A stretch of DNA of 64,000 bases, from the NCBI GenBank assembly GCA_043228905.1, contig JBHGNT010000007.1, positions 10,602,001 to 10,666,000 of the forward strand. The letters are read 5' to 3'. The position numbers and the translations under genes are program-made. Shown in pieces: positions 11,909 to 22,876 of the stretch. The first letter of the stretch is position 1. Each line of letters starts with the position of its first letter. The DNA comes from Azolla caroliniana. Taxonomy: Eukaryota > Polypodiophyta. Under the pieces are notes generated by a model. It saw nothing but the letters and a program-made list of their open reading frames with translations. It did not search any database and was not told where the DNA came from.

Positions 11909-13459
11909 ATGGAAAATCAACCGGAAGCTAACAACATGATGGTTATGTTCGAGTGGATGCTACAAGAACAACACGCGATGTCGGAGATTGCGGCAGCAAT
12001 AGAGCGGCGCGTGCAACGGAACGGGCAATTCAACGGGAAGGATGTGTCGCGATATTTGTGGGATTACAAGGCAGAAATGCTACGATGCGGAATATCGGAA
12101 GGATTATAGGTGACATCCTTCAATCGGGTGGCTACGGACGGGCGTCAAGGGAGTATCCACGGGATACGACAACAAAATCCGACGTGGCAAGCATTTGAAG
12201 AAGCGCTAAAGACCACGTTCGCCATCGAGGACTCCTCCAAGGCAACGCGGAGAGGATTCGAAGATTGGGTGGAAACGCCAGACAAGGGGCTGAAGGTCCT
12301 CGATGTGTTTTCGGCATTCAAAAGTCGGTTCGGGAGGTTGTCTATGAGAGATCAAGCTATCCTCACACCGGACAAAGTGATCATGTTCTTACGAGCTGTG
12401 GATGTCCGGGACCGGAAAGATCTTGGATTGCTTCTAGAGGACACCACTACTGAGAGTGGCCTCACCAATACATGGGAAAACGTGCGGGATATCGTCGCGC
12501 AATACACAAAGAGGGGGCAATGCCTTGGTAGTGAAGAAAAGAGGGTTTCAAAACCAATTCTGAAACCAAGATCTGGATTGGAAGACCATCAACCGTGGGC
12601 TCGTGAGACTACGACCGAGAAAGAGATGGAGAATCTGAAAATTGCGATGGTGAAGAAGTCGGATGACCATCCCACAAGTTCCAAGTATATGGACCATCGA
12701 TGCATATGGTGCGATAGCACCGAACATGTTCGGAGGGATTGCGACGAGCACAAGGAGGCGCTACGACGGGACCTTATCTACTACGAGGGAAATCAGATTC
12801 ATTCGATGAACTCTCTGAAGCCACTCTGACCGAACTTCCGAAAAGGTGGCATGAAGAAGGTCCTAGAGGAGGAAATAGCGGCGAAAAGCAATTATGCGAC
12901 AACTGCGAGGATATGTGTGGGTGAGTCATTTGGAGCAAAGGTGTCTTTTTGACCGGAAGTACTAGAAAACCTCGAGAAAACTGACTTTAATGAGATCCGA
13001 AGCACCGCGAAAGGCATCCGAGAAGCTACATGATGGGACTGCCCCGTTGATAACAATAGCGTGTATGCCCTATGCCAATTACATGAGGTGTATGTAGATG
13101 AGAAACGACATTGCACGGATGATGCAGTTGGACCATCAAAGATGCCGGAGGGCTGGAACTCTGAAGGGAAGGGGAAAGGAAAAACAATTCCGGCATTCAA
13201 ACTCGCTTCCGACATGGAGCAACGAATGGACTTAAAAAAGGTGTTCGAGGACAGAATCCTCGATAGTCGGGTAGATTTTTCTCTTCGGGAATTACTCGGA
13301 ATAGCGAAGGAGTTCCATGATCTTCTTGTGGATCTCATGAAGAGAGAAAGAAAAAATACGGAGGAAAATTCTCCAAGGGTGAATGCAAATACCGTTCTAA
13401 TGATTGACACCAAAGTGGAGGATGAAATTCCAAATTCCCACTACACAAGGTCACACTAG
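11909..13459 (+). pseudogene. Element A3 gag
   Basis: Starts at ATG 11909 (MENQPEANNMMVMFEWML). A TAG at 12107 interrupts a frame that continues to 12829 with capsid sequence and the zinc knuckle CIWCDSTEHVRRDC (near 12705-12747). After stops at 12829, about 12951 and about 13031 the C-terminal region reopens (13061-13459) with DLKKVFEDRILDSRVDFSLRELLGIAKEFHDLL. A few point mutations and a codon-sized deletion separate it from A1 and A2. Gag forms the particle that packages element RNA; this copy cannot make it in full. Confidence 0.82.
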
Positions 13460-13484
13460 GTACGCGCAACTACGGAGACTTCGG

Positions 13485-15403
13485 TCCGAATCGGAAACAT
13501 CAAAGAGCTCGCACTAGCATTGGTTGATCATGGAGTAATGAAGAAATAATTCCAAAAGGTGCAAGATGAGTTACGGTCTACATCAATAATAAAAGAAGAC
13601 GAAGAAATTGTGGGAGTAGTCGAAGAAGTGTTCTATGGGAGCACACTACAACGGCTTGAAGAGCTTGCAGAAGAGAATAGCCAGGGAGACCGGGTAGTTC
13701 TGGTGGAATCGGTCGAGATGTATGATATCATTGTGAAAATGGGGCTGAATGCACTCCGCAAAGAAGAAACAATGGTATGTACGAAATATAAGACCGTGGA
13801 AAAGAAGGTGAAACTAGCCGCGGGACCGCTGCCCGCCGATAGCGAACAAAAGATGAAAGAAGTCTCGGGAGATCCAACAGTTCGGAAGTCCATGGATATC
13901 GGACATGCCTTTACGGATGAGACCCATAAGAAACTTCAGATCGGTGGAGGTGGGTTCCTCTCACAAAATGAAGAAGAACGGTTTCGTGAGATGTTGGAGC
14001 AGCATGGAAGAGCATTTGCATTCACATCGAAAGAGATAAGGGGTGCTGACCCAAAAATAAAGGAGCCGATGGTGATCTTCACGATTGATCATGTGTTGTG
14101 GAACCTGAAGCCGATTCCAATGCCACAGGTGCATATTTCAAAAATCATTGACTTGCTCAAGGAGAAGGTGGCGATGGGGATTCTAGAGCCATCAAACGCT
14201 CCGTACTCAAATAATTGGTTTACGGTTCCGAAGAAGAATGGATCACTCCGATTTATTCAAGATTTGCAATCGGTGAACAAGGTCACGATCTGGAACTTCG
14301 GAGTCGGTCCAATAGTGGAAGAATTTGTGGAAGCATTTGCCGGTCGCGCGATATACTCCATCGGAGACCTATACTCCGGGTATGACCAATTCCAACTAGC
14401 CGTGGAGAGCCGAGACATCACTACCATGCAAACACCGATCGGATTAGTCCGGATGTGCACGCTACCACAAGGCGTGATGAACTCAGTCGCACATATGATG
14501 AATGCGATGAACAAGGTGCTCCGGGACTGCATTCCGGAGATAACGATCCCGTTCCTAGATGACATTTCGATAAAAGGATGTGCGGTGGAAGAAAAAGATG
14601 AGACTATGGATGATCGGGGATGCCGAAAGTTCGTAGTCGACCATATTCGCAATTGCGAGAAAGCGTTATGGAAGTTAGAAGATGTGCACCTAATGCTCTC
14701 CGGAGAGAAGTCGGCATTCGGACAAGAAGAAATATTGGTAGTCAGACATCTATGTGGGCCCTACGGCCGAAGACTGTCACCGACCAAGATTGATGCGATT
14801 CAAGCTATGAAAGAAATATGCAAGTCACAATCCGAAGTCTGTAGGTTTCTTAAGGCATGTGCATTTTATCATATATGGATTCTACATTATGCACACATTG
14901 TGGACCCACTCTATCACTTGTTGCGGAAGGGAAAGAGGTTCAAATGGAAACCGGAACATACCAAAGCCATGAAGAAGCTCAAGAAATCACTGTGGAGGGT
15001 AGAATCACTTAAGAAGCCGAACTATGATCGACTGATTGTAGTAACGGTTGATACAAGTCTGACCGGGATGGGATGGGTCATCAATCAAACCGATTCGGAT
15101 GGTTTACGATATCTGATCCGATTCGGAGCAAAGGTTCTCAACGAAAGGCAACACAGATATGCACAAGTTAAAAGACAATTATGGGGACTCGCATCGGCGA
15201 TAAAATTAGATCGAGATTACTTGATTGGAGGCGAAGTAGTGATCGAAACGGATTGTCTTCTGATACTCGGGATGATGCGGTGTTGCACGATACCGGATGT
15301 GGCTATGCTAAGATGGATTGCATATGTAGAGTCGCTTGATCCGGAGATACGAAACATCTCCGGAAAAGACAACGCGGTAGCGGATATGCTATCAAGGGCA
15401 TAG
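13485..15403 (+). CDS. Element A3 pol: reverse transcriptase and RNase H, protease deleted
   Basis: A 614-codon frame (13559-15403) covers the whole reverse transcriptase and RNase H. Motifs in order: FTIDHVLWNLKP (about residue 170), WFTVPKKNGSLRFIQDLQ (220), YDQFQLAVESRDITTM (275), CTLPQGVMNS (300), active site PFLDDISIKG (325), then the RNase H region with VVTVDTS (485), LNERQHRYAQVKRQLWGL (525), GGEVVIETD (550) and SGKDNAVADMLSR at the end. Just upstream, LALVDHG at about 13515-13530 is followed directly by MKK: the protease core and its spacer, roughly 530 bp in A2, are deleted. The element could not mature its own polyprotein. It is the best-preserved polymerase of this clade in the window. 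Confidence 0.85.
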
Positions 15404-16084
15404 TTTGGAGACGACATAGCCGAATCCGATAATGAAGAAGTTTCCAAAAACTACTTTACTTCGGAGCACATATGCTAGGTGAACGTAATCCGAGAATTCT
15501 GGGAAAAAGAATACGAGGGAGAAAGCTTGCTGATCGGGAAAGTGCTACAAGAAATCGAGGAATCATCGGACAATAAAGAAAAGAGAGCCGAGATCCGAAG
15601 AAAGAAGCGGCAAATCCAAAAGTTTTTCTTGAACAATGGATTAATCTGGAGGGAGCCGAAAATACCGAATGGTATACCACTACGGGTAGTCGGAACAAAA
15701 GAGCAAGAAAACCGGATAATGTCCGAATTTCACGAATCCAATTGGGTTGGACATCGGGGAACATGGGTAACATTTGCGAAGATCAAACAAAAATATTGGT
15801 GGAAGAATATGTACAAAGATGTAGCGGAGTTTACGGAAAGCTGTGAGAAATGTCAAATCTACTCCGGAGTTCGACACTGAGATGAATTACATCCGACATT
15901 CTCACCGACAATCAACTTCAAATGGACGGTCAACATTGTGACCATGCCAACCGGCATCGGACAAAAGAAGTACTTGGTGTTAGCCCGGGAAGATCTAACA
16001 AACCAAGCAGAAGGACGGGCACTATGGAGGAAAACATGTTCCGTAGTATGCCAATTTCTCTTGGAAGAAGTGTTCTGCAGGTAT
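15404..16084 (+). pseudogene. Element A3 integrase, N-terminal half
   Basis: After TAG at about 15401 and another stop near 15476, the frame 15479-15880 encodes the integrase zinc-binding region: HESNWVGHRGTW supplies the two histidines and ESCEKCQIY the two cysteines. The core continues at 15890-16084 in a further frame (FKWTVNIVTMPTGIGQKKYLVLAREDL and VVCQFLLEEVFCRY). It is cut at 16084 by insertion of chromovirus CR4. The C-terminal piece resumes at about 21835. The wording of the core resembles integrases I associate with basidiomycete Ty3-like elements; this is from memory and not tested. Confidence 0.78.
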
Positions 16085-16493
16085 TGTCAGAACCAAGGAT
16101 AAAAGATAGAGTGATGGAAGAAGGATAGAGAAGAATGGATGTATAAGATAGAGAAAGAAAGAGAATGGATACAAGATATGTAATGAGAGCTAAAGACTGG
16201 TGTTGTTTCAAATTGATTTGAGAATACATGTATGCGCTTATTTATAGGTTCCTATAGAATAGCTTAGAGATTTCTAGAATGTTCTAGAATGTTCTAGACC
16301 TAGAATGCTCTAGGACATTCTAGAACATTCTAGAATAATCTAGAGTTTTTACAATAATCAATGTAATACAAGAAGTAGCTTTTATTGTTTCATATAACAA
16401 TAAGTTATCTTAATGGTTGAGGTTTTCAAGTATGAATTACAAGGTTCGAGGTTCAAGTCCGGGTGACGCCATAATGGTCATGTGTTCATGACA
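16085..16493 (-). repeat. 3' LTR of chromovirus CR4
   Basis: 409 bp, plus-strand reading TGTCAGAACC to CATGACA. Next to it the minus strand has the polypurine tract GGAGGGATAG, as expected upstream of a 3' LTR. The LTR contains alternating GAA and TTC blocks at 16272-16298 and 16328-16345, which match the heat-shock element pattern. At about 16400-16475 the plus strand (antisense to the element) has a tRNA-like module with B box GGTTCAAGTCC. The same LTR, truncated, lies at 21361. Confidence 0.88.
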
Positions 16494-19400
16494 CTATCCC
16501 TCCTTCGAGAACGCCGAGTGGAAGTCGGCGTTAACATTGTTGGGCCGGGCTTGTTTGGATAGTGACGATGGAAGTCGTTGACCAGAGCTTTAGCATTACA
16601 AACGTTATCGATGGGTTCCCAAGTGCGATCACTCGGAGGATAACCAAGCCAATCAACTAGATAATAAAGCTTATTGCGCACAATCTTAGAATCGAGAATA
16701 GCAGCTACCTCGTATTCGGGGCCGTCCACAAGTTGTACAGAAGGCGGTGGTGGCACGACACGATCAGGAATTAAAGAGGTGTGGCAAGGTTCCAAAAGAG
16801 AGCTATGAAAGACAGGGTGAAACCGCATATGTGCAGGAAGGTTAAGACGAAATGTTGCATCATTAATCTGCGCCGTGATGACAAAAGGACCTAAGCGTTG
16901 ATAGTCAAGCTTAGCACACGGTCGGGTAGTCTTGATGTGACGACGAAGCAACCATACACGGTCACCAACCTTAAACGGAGACTTAAGACGATGTCGATCG
17001 GCATTGGTCTTATGGTGTGCTTGCGCTTTCTGAAGATGTGACAATAACTCGAACTGGATTTGTTGTAGTCGGTGGAGGTGATGCGCCGCACTAGGGTTTC
17101 GTGACACCTTGGGAAGATCCAGTATACACCATCGAGGGTGGTTGCCGGTGTAGGCAAAGAAAGGTGTAACTTTGGTAGAAGAGTGGACCGTGTTGTTGTA
17201 TGCAAACTCAGCAAGATGTAAAATTTTACTCCAATCATCTTGTTGATAACTAATGAAACATTGAAGATATTGCTCGAGCGTTTGATTTGTGCGCTCTGTT
17301 TGTCCGTCAGTTTGTGGATGATAAGCCGAAGAGAGTTTGCAAGAGATTTTGAGGCCTGCCCATAGGTGCTTCCAAAAGTGTGAGATAAATTGAGGACCTC
17401 GATCACTAATAATATCATTCGGGAGGCCATGATGGCGAAACACTTCACGCATAATGAGATCTGCAGTTTCTTCACTATTGATGGTCTTTACACATGGTAC
17501 AAAATGTGCCATCTTGGTGAACCGATCCACTACTGTTAAAATAGTATCAAAGCCTTTGGAAGGTGGCAGATCCGTAATGAAATCCATAGAAATAGACTGC
17601 CATGGCTTGTTGGGAGGGGGTAATGGTTGTAGTAAGCCATAAGGGTGATGCCGGGGTATTTTGGCGCGATAGCAGGTGTCACAAGTGCGAACATAATCTT
17701 CGACAAATTTTTGCAAGTGAGGCCACCAAAACGAACGTTTCACCAGCTCAATGGTCTTGGAAATACCAAAATGTCCAGCCAGGGGGGCATCATGACAATG
17801 TTCCAACACTTGAAGTCGGGGTGATCCGTCGGGGACGTAAAGGAGATTCTTGTAGAAGAGTAAACCATCTTGCCACTTGAAGTCCTGATAATGTTGAGAT
17901 GACCCTGGCAATGTGGAGCAAGATGGACGACTTGAACCACAGTGGGCTAAGACATCCTTAGCAAAATCATCCGAATGCAGTTGTTGCCGAATAGTGTCAA
18001 GAAGGGTAGAATCAAGTGGTGTGGCATAAATTGTTGTTACCTGTAGCTTTGATGGCCCGAGGAGAGTTTGCTTTTGATTGTCAAAGGCCGGATCTCCAGG
18101 TCGAAGTGCTAGATACGAACGCCGAGACAGAGCATCTGCTTTCCCTTGTTGTTTTCCGGGGCGAAAAATGATCTTGAAATCGAAACACGTTAGAAATTGG
18201 GCCCACCGAGCTTGTCGTCTATTTAATACTCGAGATGTTTGAAAATATGTGAGATTTTTGTGATCACTATAAATGATAATCTGATGAGGTGATCCTTCTA
18301 GAAAATGATGCCATTGCTCAAATGAGTCGACCACAGCTAGTAACTCCTTGTCATGCACCTCATAGTTTATCTCCAAAACAGTAAACTTTCTCGAGTGAAA
18401 CACGACTGGATGTATCTGCCCGTCCTCGCCTGGTTGCGATAGGATACTCCCCAATGCAAAGTCTGATGCATCCGCCTCAATAGTAAATGGCTTTTTAGGA
18501 TCAATATGTGCTAGGATGGGTGCTAATGTGAATGCCTCTTTTAGCTGCGTAAAAGCCTTGTCCGCTTCGATACTCCAAAAAAATGCTTGATTTTTCTTGG
18601 TGATTTGAGTAAGGGGCAACACAATGCTTGAATAATTATGTATGAATTTGTGATAGAAGTTCGCAAATCCGAGGAAACACTGGACATCCCGAACTGAGCA
18701 TGGGGGTTTCCATTCCAATATTGTTTGGACTTTTGCCGGGTCCATGAAAACACCCTGGGATGAAATAGTGTATCCCAAAAATTCGACTTGTTTGCAATCA
18801 AAACTGCATTTCTCAAGTTTGGCATAAAGACCATACTTCCTTAGGCGTTCAAGTACTTGCCGCACATGTATATCATGCTCCCCTTGTGTTTTAGAGTAAA
18901 TCAATAGATCATCTAGGTAGATGATTAGAAAAATATCCAAGAAATCCCGGAAGATGTCATTTGCCATATGTTGGAATACGGCAGGTGCATTTGTGAGCCC
19001 GAAAGGCATGACTGTATACTCGAAATGACCATACCGAGTACGAAATGTTGTTTTCCACTCATCTCCCGGCCGAATTCGAACAAGATTATATGCACCCCTT
19101 AGATCAATTTTGGTAAAATGCTTTGCCCCACCAATGCGTTCTAAGAGATTGGAGATTAAAGGTAAAGCATACCTATTCCTTATGGTGACTTTATTTAAGC
19201 CTCGATAGTCCATGACCAAACGAAGGGAGCCGTCCTTTTTCTTCACAAAAAAGATAGGAGCACCAGCTGGAGACTTTGAATGTCGAATAAACCCATGTGC
19301 AAGATTTTCCTCGATGTATTCTCGAAGAACCTCAAGCTCAGTGGGTGATAAATTGTAAATCGGACCCCACGGAGGCTCTTTTCCTGGTTGGAGATCAATA

Positions 19401-19778
19401 GGACAGTCGTACGACCGATGCTTTGGAAGAACACTAGCTTTGACTTTGTCGAAGACATCAGCATAGTCTTGATATTTTTTGGGAATTTGGATGTCTGAAT
19501 TCCCTTGAGTGACACTAGAAGGTGTCACTGATACTGCAAATAAGAAAAGGTCCTCCTTGCCTCCCACTTGGTGCAATTGTTGCAATGTGATGGCTGAAAT
19601 TTGATGAGAAGGATATGGTGCATCGATAGAACTATATACTTTGGGAGGATAATCCCGAGTTCGATCCTTGACAATGATATTTTCTGCTAAAGGGCACCTA
19701 ATTTCTCGCTTCCTCCAATCGATTCTAGGGTTATGTAGCTCGAACCATGGCAAACCGAGGACAATTGGATGCTCAGAC
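16478..19778 (-). CDS. Chromovirus CR4 pol: reverse transcriptase, RNase H, integrase, chromodomain
   Basis: A 1091-codon open frame (19753-16478) with all late Ty3 domains. Reverse transcriptase: FFVKKKDGSLRLVMDYRGLN, MPFGLTNAPAVFQHMAN and the intact active site IIYLDDLLIYSK (near residue 280). RNase H: IEADASDFALGSILSQ, VHDKELLAVVDSFEQW and GKADALSRR. Integrase: HFGISKTIELVKRSFWWPHL with CDTCYRAK (zinc finger), MDFITDLP, ISDRGPQF and QTDGQTERTNQ supplying the D, D and E, then LGPFVI. The C-terminus (about residues 1010-1065) is a chromodomain (YEVAAILDSKIV...YYLVDWLGYPPSDRTWEP) that would steer integration to marked chromatin. The start is artificial: a 1-base deletion near 19778 separates it from the protease. 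It is nested in A3. Confidence 0.93.
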
Positions 19779-20106
19779 TACGGATTATGTTAAAGGAAAC
19801 TACACATCCTAAATCACCCAAGAGTATGTGTATTGGCTCAGACTCTTCAAATATCTTCCCGGAAGCTATGGGGCGTCCATCAATCACTACTACGGAAACT
19901 GGACAAGGAAGTGTATGCAAGGATATTTGGTGTTTTTGGGCAAAATCTCTATCCATGAAACAAGAATTGGCTCCAGTATCTAAGAGGGCTTGGACTTGAA
20001 GTTGACAACTGGGTGTCCTAACTTGTACTAGGGCTGAGAAGACTCTACTAACATGCTTGGAAGAAATGGAACCCACACTAGGTTGTACATATCTAGGGTT
20101 GTCCAA
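19775..20106 (-). pseudogene. Chromovirus CR4 aspartic protease
   Basis: Encodes QALLDTGANSCFMDRDFAQKHQ, the active-site loop of a retroviral aspartic protease, then SVVVIDGRPIASGKIFEESEPI. Its frame should run into pol: CR5 keeps the expected LEHPIVLGLPWFELHNP, whereas here one base is missing near 19778 and the frame slides into ISIQLSSVCHG. Apart from that frameshift it looks complete. It lies in a different frame from gag, which ends at 20133. Confidence 0.85.
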
Positions 20107-20132
20107 CCAAATGGCTCCTATTTTGGCCGGAC

Positions 20133-21296
20133 TTATTCGTTTGACTCCTCTTCTAATTGGCTTAGGACTTCAAATTTATTGGACAAGGGTGGATTATTCA
20201 TAATATTAGATTCACTAACTACTTCTAAAATGTTGGACTCATTTTTATTGTCATAGTGAATTTGATTTACCTGACGTCTCGGCCTACGGGAGCAATGAAT
20301 GGCTATATGTCCTGGACCTCCACAATATAAGCACAGATGGTTTGCTCGACGACGTTGCTTCTCTTCGTCTGACAACGGTCCTTGTCGTTGAGTCATATCG
20401 ATCTCCATGGGTGTAGGACTATCCATTGGGACTGGACTACGTGTTTGCCTTGGAGTTGGAGCAGGGCTATACATTTGCCTTGGGGATGATTGCGCCGTTA
20501 CTGATGCATAAGTTGGTGTGAATCTAGATCTTGTTATTTGTTGTTGTCGCTCACATCGATGCTCAAAAAGGCGATTATCACACCGTATTGCTCGACTAAT
20601 AGCTTCTGTAAGTGACCTTGGATCCTCGGGGAAGGTAAGAAGTAAGTCTTTGACATCACTACGAAGGCCTGAACGGAATTGCTCCATTAGGGCTTGTTCA
20701 TCCCAAGGAATATCGCTTGCGATGAGACGGAAATTGGCAGCATATGTTGAAGCTGGTTGATCACCTTGACGAAGTGTACGAATCTTGTTGATAGTTGTTC
20801 TCGCCCCATCAGTATCTCCGAAACAAGCCTTAAATTCCTTGATAAATTCCTCAAAATTATTCAGTAGAGGAGAATTGGTCTCTAGCAATGGAGCAAACCA
20901 CGACAACGCTATGCCAGTCAATAAAGTGCCCACTAGCCCGACTCGTGATGCATCTGTTGGATAACGTGCGGGATGCATTTGAATCACCAACCGTACTTGA
21001 TTCAAAAAACCTCGGAAATGCGCCCTCGACCCATCAAATTTAGCTGGGAGGCTAATTTTGGGCTCCTTGATAAGTCCCTGACCTTCAACCCTTTGTTGTT
21101 GTAACACGACGATTGTCGACTCTAACTGTTGCACTCGTCACGTGAACTCCTCTTGTTGTTGTTGCTTCTCTATAGTAACCTTTTGTAGATCCCCAAGTAG
21201 ACGTTGATTCTCTACTTCAAGAGATGCGAACTTGGATTTAAGGTTCTCCATTTCTGCAACAAGGGTGAGATATTCTTCTGAGTTAATGGCAACCAT
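20133..21296 (-). pseudogene. Chromovirus CR4 gag with one nonsense codon
   Basis: The first ATG at 21296 (MVAINSEEYLTLVAEMENL) starts a coiled-coil-like N-terminus followed by one TGA near 21139, probably a CGA codon changed by deamination. The frame then continues from 21134 to 20133 with the capsid domain (LPAKFDGSRAHFRGFLNQVRL, AANFRLIASDIPWDEQALMEQF) and the zinc knuckle CLYCGGPGHIAIHC (CX2CX4HX4C, near 20305-20345). A proline-rich linker with repeated SPAPTPRQTRSPVP precedes the knuckle. Repair of two single-base lesions (this one and the protease frameshift) would make CR4 gag-pol nearly whole, so the insertion is young. Confidence 0.87.
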
Positions 21297-21360
21297 GGTT
21301 TCAGGATGGTTACAAAGGAGGATAAGAGAGAGAGAGAGAGTGAGAGAATTCGAATCATAC

Positions 21361-21585
21361 TGTCAGAACCAAGGATAAAAGATAGAGTGATGGAAGAAGG
21401 ATAGAGAAGAATAGATGTATAAGATAGAGAAAGAAAGAGAATGGATACAAGATATGTAATGAGAGCTAAAGACTGGTGTTGTTTCGAATTGATTTGAGAA
21501 TACATGTATGCGCTTATTTATAGGTTCCTATAGAATAGCTTAGAGATTTCTAGAATGTTCTAGAATGTTCTAGACCTAGAATGCT
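21361..21585 (-). repeat. 5' LTR of chromovirus CR4, truncated
   Basis: The first about 225 bases (plus-strand sense) of the same LTR as 16085-16493, with almost no differences over the shared part, including the heat-shock-like GAATGTTCTAGAATGTTC block at about 21552-21570. It ends abruptly after CTAGAATGC, and a different sequence rich in CCGG repeats follows. The missing part would hold the tRNA-like module. No target duplication can be read because this edge is lost. Confidence 0.85.
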
Positions 21586-21780
21586 TCTCACCGGGCCTTC
21601 ACCATCCGGCTCTTGCCGGGTACTCGTCATCCGGTTCTCACCGGGCTTCCTTGCCGGGTACTCCTCATCCGGTTCTCACCGGGTCTTCCGTAGCCGGGTA
21701 CACCTCATCCGGTTCTCACCGGATCTTCCTTGCCGGGTACTCGTCATCCGGTTCTCACCGGTTCTTCCGTTGCCAAGTTG
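21586..21780. repeat. 38-bp tandem repeat, CCGG-rich
   Basis: Four to five degenerate units built from GCCGGGTACTCGTCATCCGG, TTCTCACCGGGTC and TTCC, with a period near 38 bases. The following bases (GCTCATCAAC...TTCCTAACA, to about 21832) and one unit of the repeat recur at 46262-46396, where the repeat is not expanded. The two places lie in unrelated neighbourhoods, so this is a small dispersed sequence whose unit number varies. It codes for nothing recognisable. Confidence 0.7.
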
Positions 21781-21831
21781 CTCATCAACTTTGTTCTTCT
21801 CACTTCCCATCCGAAGGGACCTATTTCCTAA

Positions 21832-22142
21832 CACAATATACAACGATACGGAAGTTTGCTAAAAGGTGGTTTGGGCCATACGAGGTTCGGAAAGTTTTCG
21901 ACAACGGAACTTACCGACTATGCGAGTTGGATGGAACAGTAATACGAGTGCCTATAGCGGGGAAACGGGTGAAGATTTTGAAGAAACGAACTGATGACAA
22001 ACCTTATGTAAGCTTAGACAAGACCGACAATGATGAGCAATCGGACAAAGATCGCAATGATGCGGAAAGCGAAGAAAGTGGACTACAATTGATAATCGAC
22101 ATAAGGGGAGGATCGGAGAGTGCTACGGATGAAGGCGAATAA
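21832..22142 (+). pseudogene. Element A3 integrase C-terminus
   Basis: Encodes KRWFGPYEVRKVFDNGTYRLCELDGTVI and VPIAGKRVKILKKR, which has the look of the GPY/F-type C-terminal module of Ty3 integrases, then an acidic tail (DNDEQSDKDRNDAESEESG) ending at 22142. It continues A3 pol after the CR4 insertion; the segment between 16084 in the first half and this piece is missing part of the catalytic core. A polypurine tract, GGAGGGGATGAG, follows at about 22187-22198 directly before the 3' LTR. Confidence 0.78.
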
Positions 22143-22568
22143 CAAGCATTGGGAACTTCGGCACATACCGGAGGATGTGTGGGTTTGGAGGGGATGAGTG
22201 TTGTAGTGTAATTCGCACATTACGTGAAATATGTAAAAAAATATATCCGATTGTAGTACGCATAAATAAATAAAAGAAAATATTGTTACATGCATAGGGC
22301 AGGATTCAAACATTGTACCTCCATGTTAACGATTTTAAGCCTTACCACTATACTAGCATATTATGAGTTGTAATGTTATACTAAACTTTATCCCATATAA
22401 ATATTCTAGATAAGCATGATAGAAAAAGTTATTCATGCATACACACTCGAGTTAAAAGAAAAGATGTGATAGATAGCTAATCATGCACATGTAATGTGCA
22501 TGAAAACTAAAGTTAGAAAAAGCATGATGCTTGCATGTGATAAACTTAGACTCTTCCATCACTATATA

Positions 22569-22876
22569 TCCATTTAGAGATACTACTTTAGTATGTTTTA
22601 TCTTTGGCTTGCCCGAAGGCTATAACTCACAGGAAGTCATGTTTTATTAGCAGTACATAGTTCATCAGGGAGTGTACTGAATGGTACGAGTGAGATACAA
22701 GCACAGGATGACCTCTAGGAGTCATTGTTGTCACCGTCACCATCTTCATCGTCGTCACTTAAGGGCACAAACCACCCTTTTTAGGTACCACATGTATGTT
22801 GGTGCGGGGAGACTCGAACCTCTAACCTAGCGGTTGGAGTGTCCCCCCATTACCATTACACCAACACATCACGGGT
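22569..22876 (-). mobile_element. tRNA-headed SINE-like insertion with an 18-bp target duplication
   Basis: A 308-bp insertion within the A3 3' LTR, flanked by perfect copies of CTCTTCCATCACTATATA (22551-22568 and 22877-22894). An uninterrupted copy of the site exists at about 11675 in the 5' LTR. On the minus strand it starts, after a few bases, with a 68-nt tRNA-like sequence (22865-22798) whose ends GTTGGTG and CACCAAC pair perfectly as a 7-bp acceptor stem. It has TGTAATGGTAATGG in the A-box position and GGTTCGAGTCTCC as B box. The other end has no poly(A). An 18-bp duplication is typical of LINE-driven target-primed insertion. The family name is unknown. Confidence 0.75.
22798..22865 (-). 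ncRNA. tRNA-like Pol III head of the SINE-like insertion
   Basis: Read on the minus strand this 68-nt stretch has a perfect 7-bp acceptor stem, a recognisable A box and a canonical B box (GGTTCGAGTC). The anticodon arm does not form a clean 5-bp stem around a clear anticodon, so I do not call it a functional tRNA gene. It would serve as the internal RNA polymerase III promoter of the inserted SINE-like element. Confidence 0.6.

Noticed and set aside
16421-16475. Independent tRNA gene next to CR4
   Set aside because: It lies wholly within the 409-bp LTR, lacks a paired acceptor stem and is part of the recurring LTR module.
22798-22865. Functional tRNA gene
   Set aside because: Acceptor stem and B box are good, but the anticodon arm is not clean, and it is part of a 308-bp insertion with its own target duplication.
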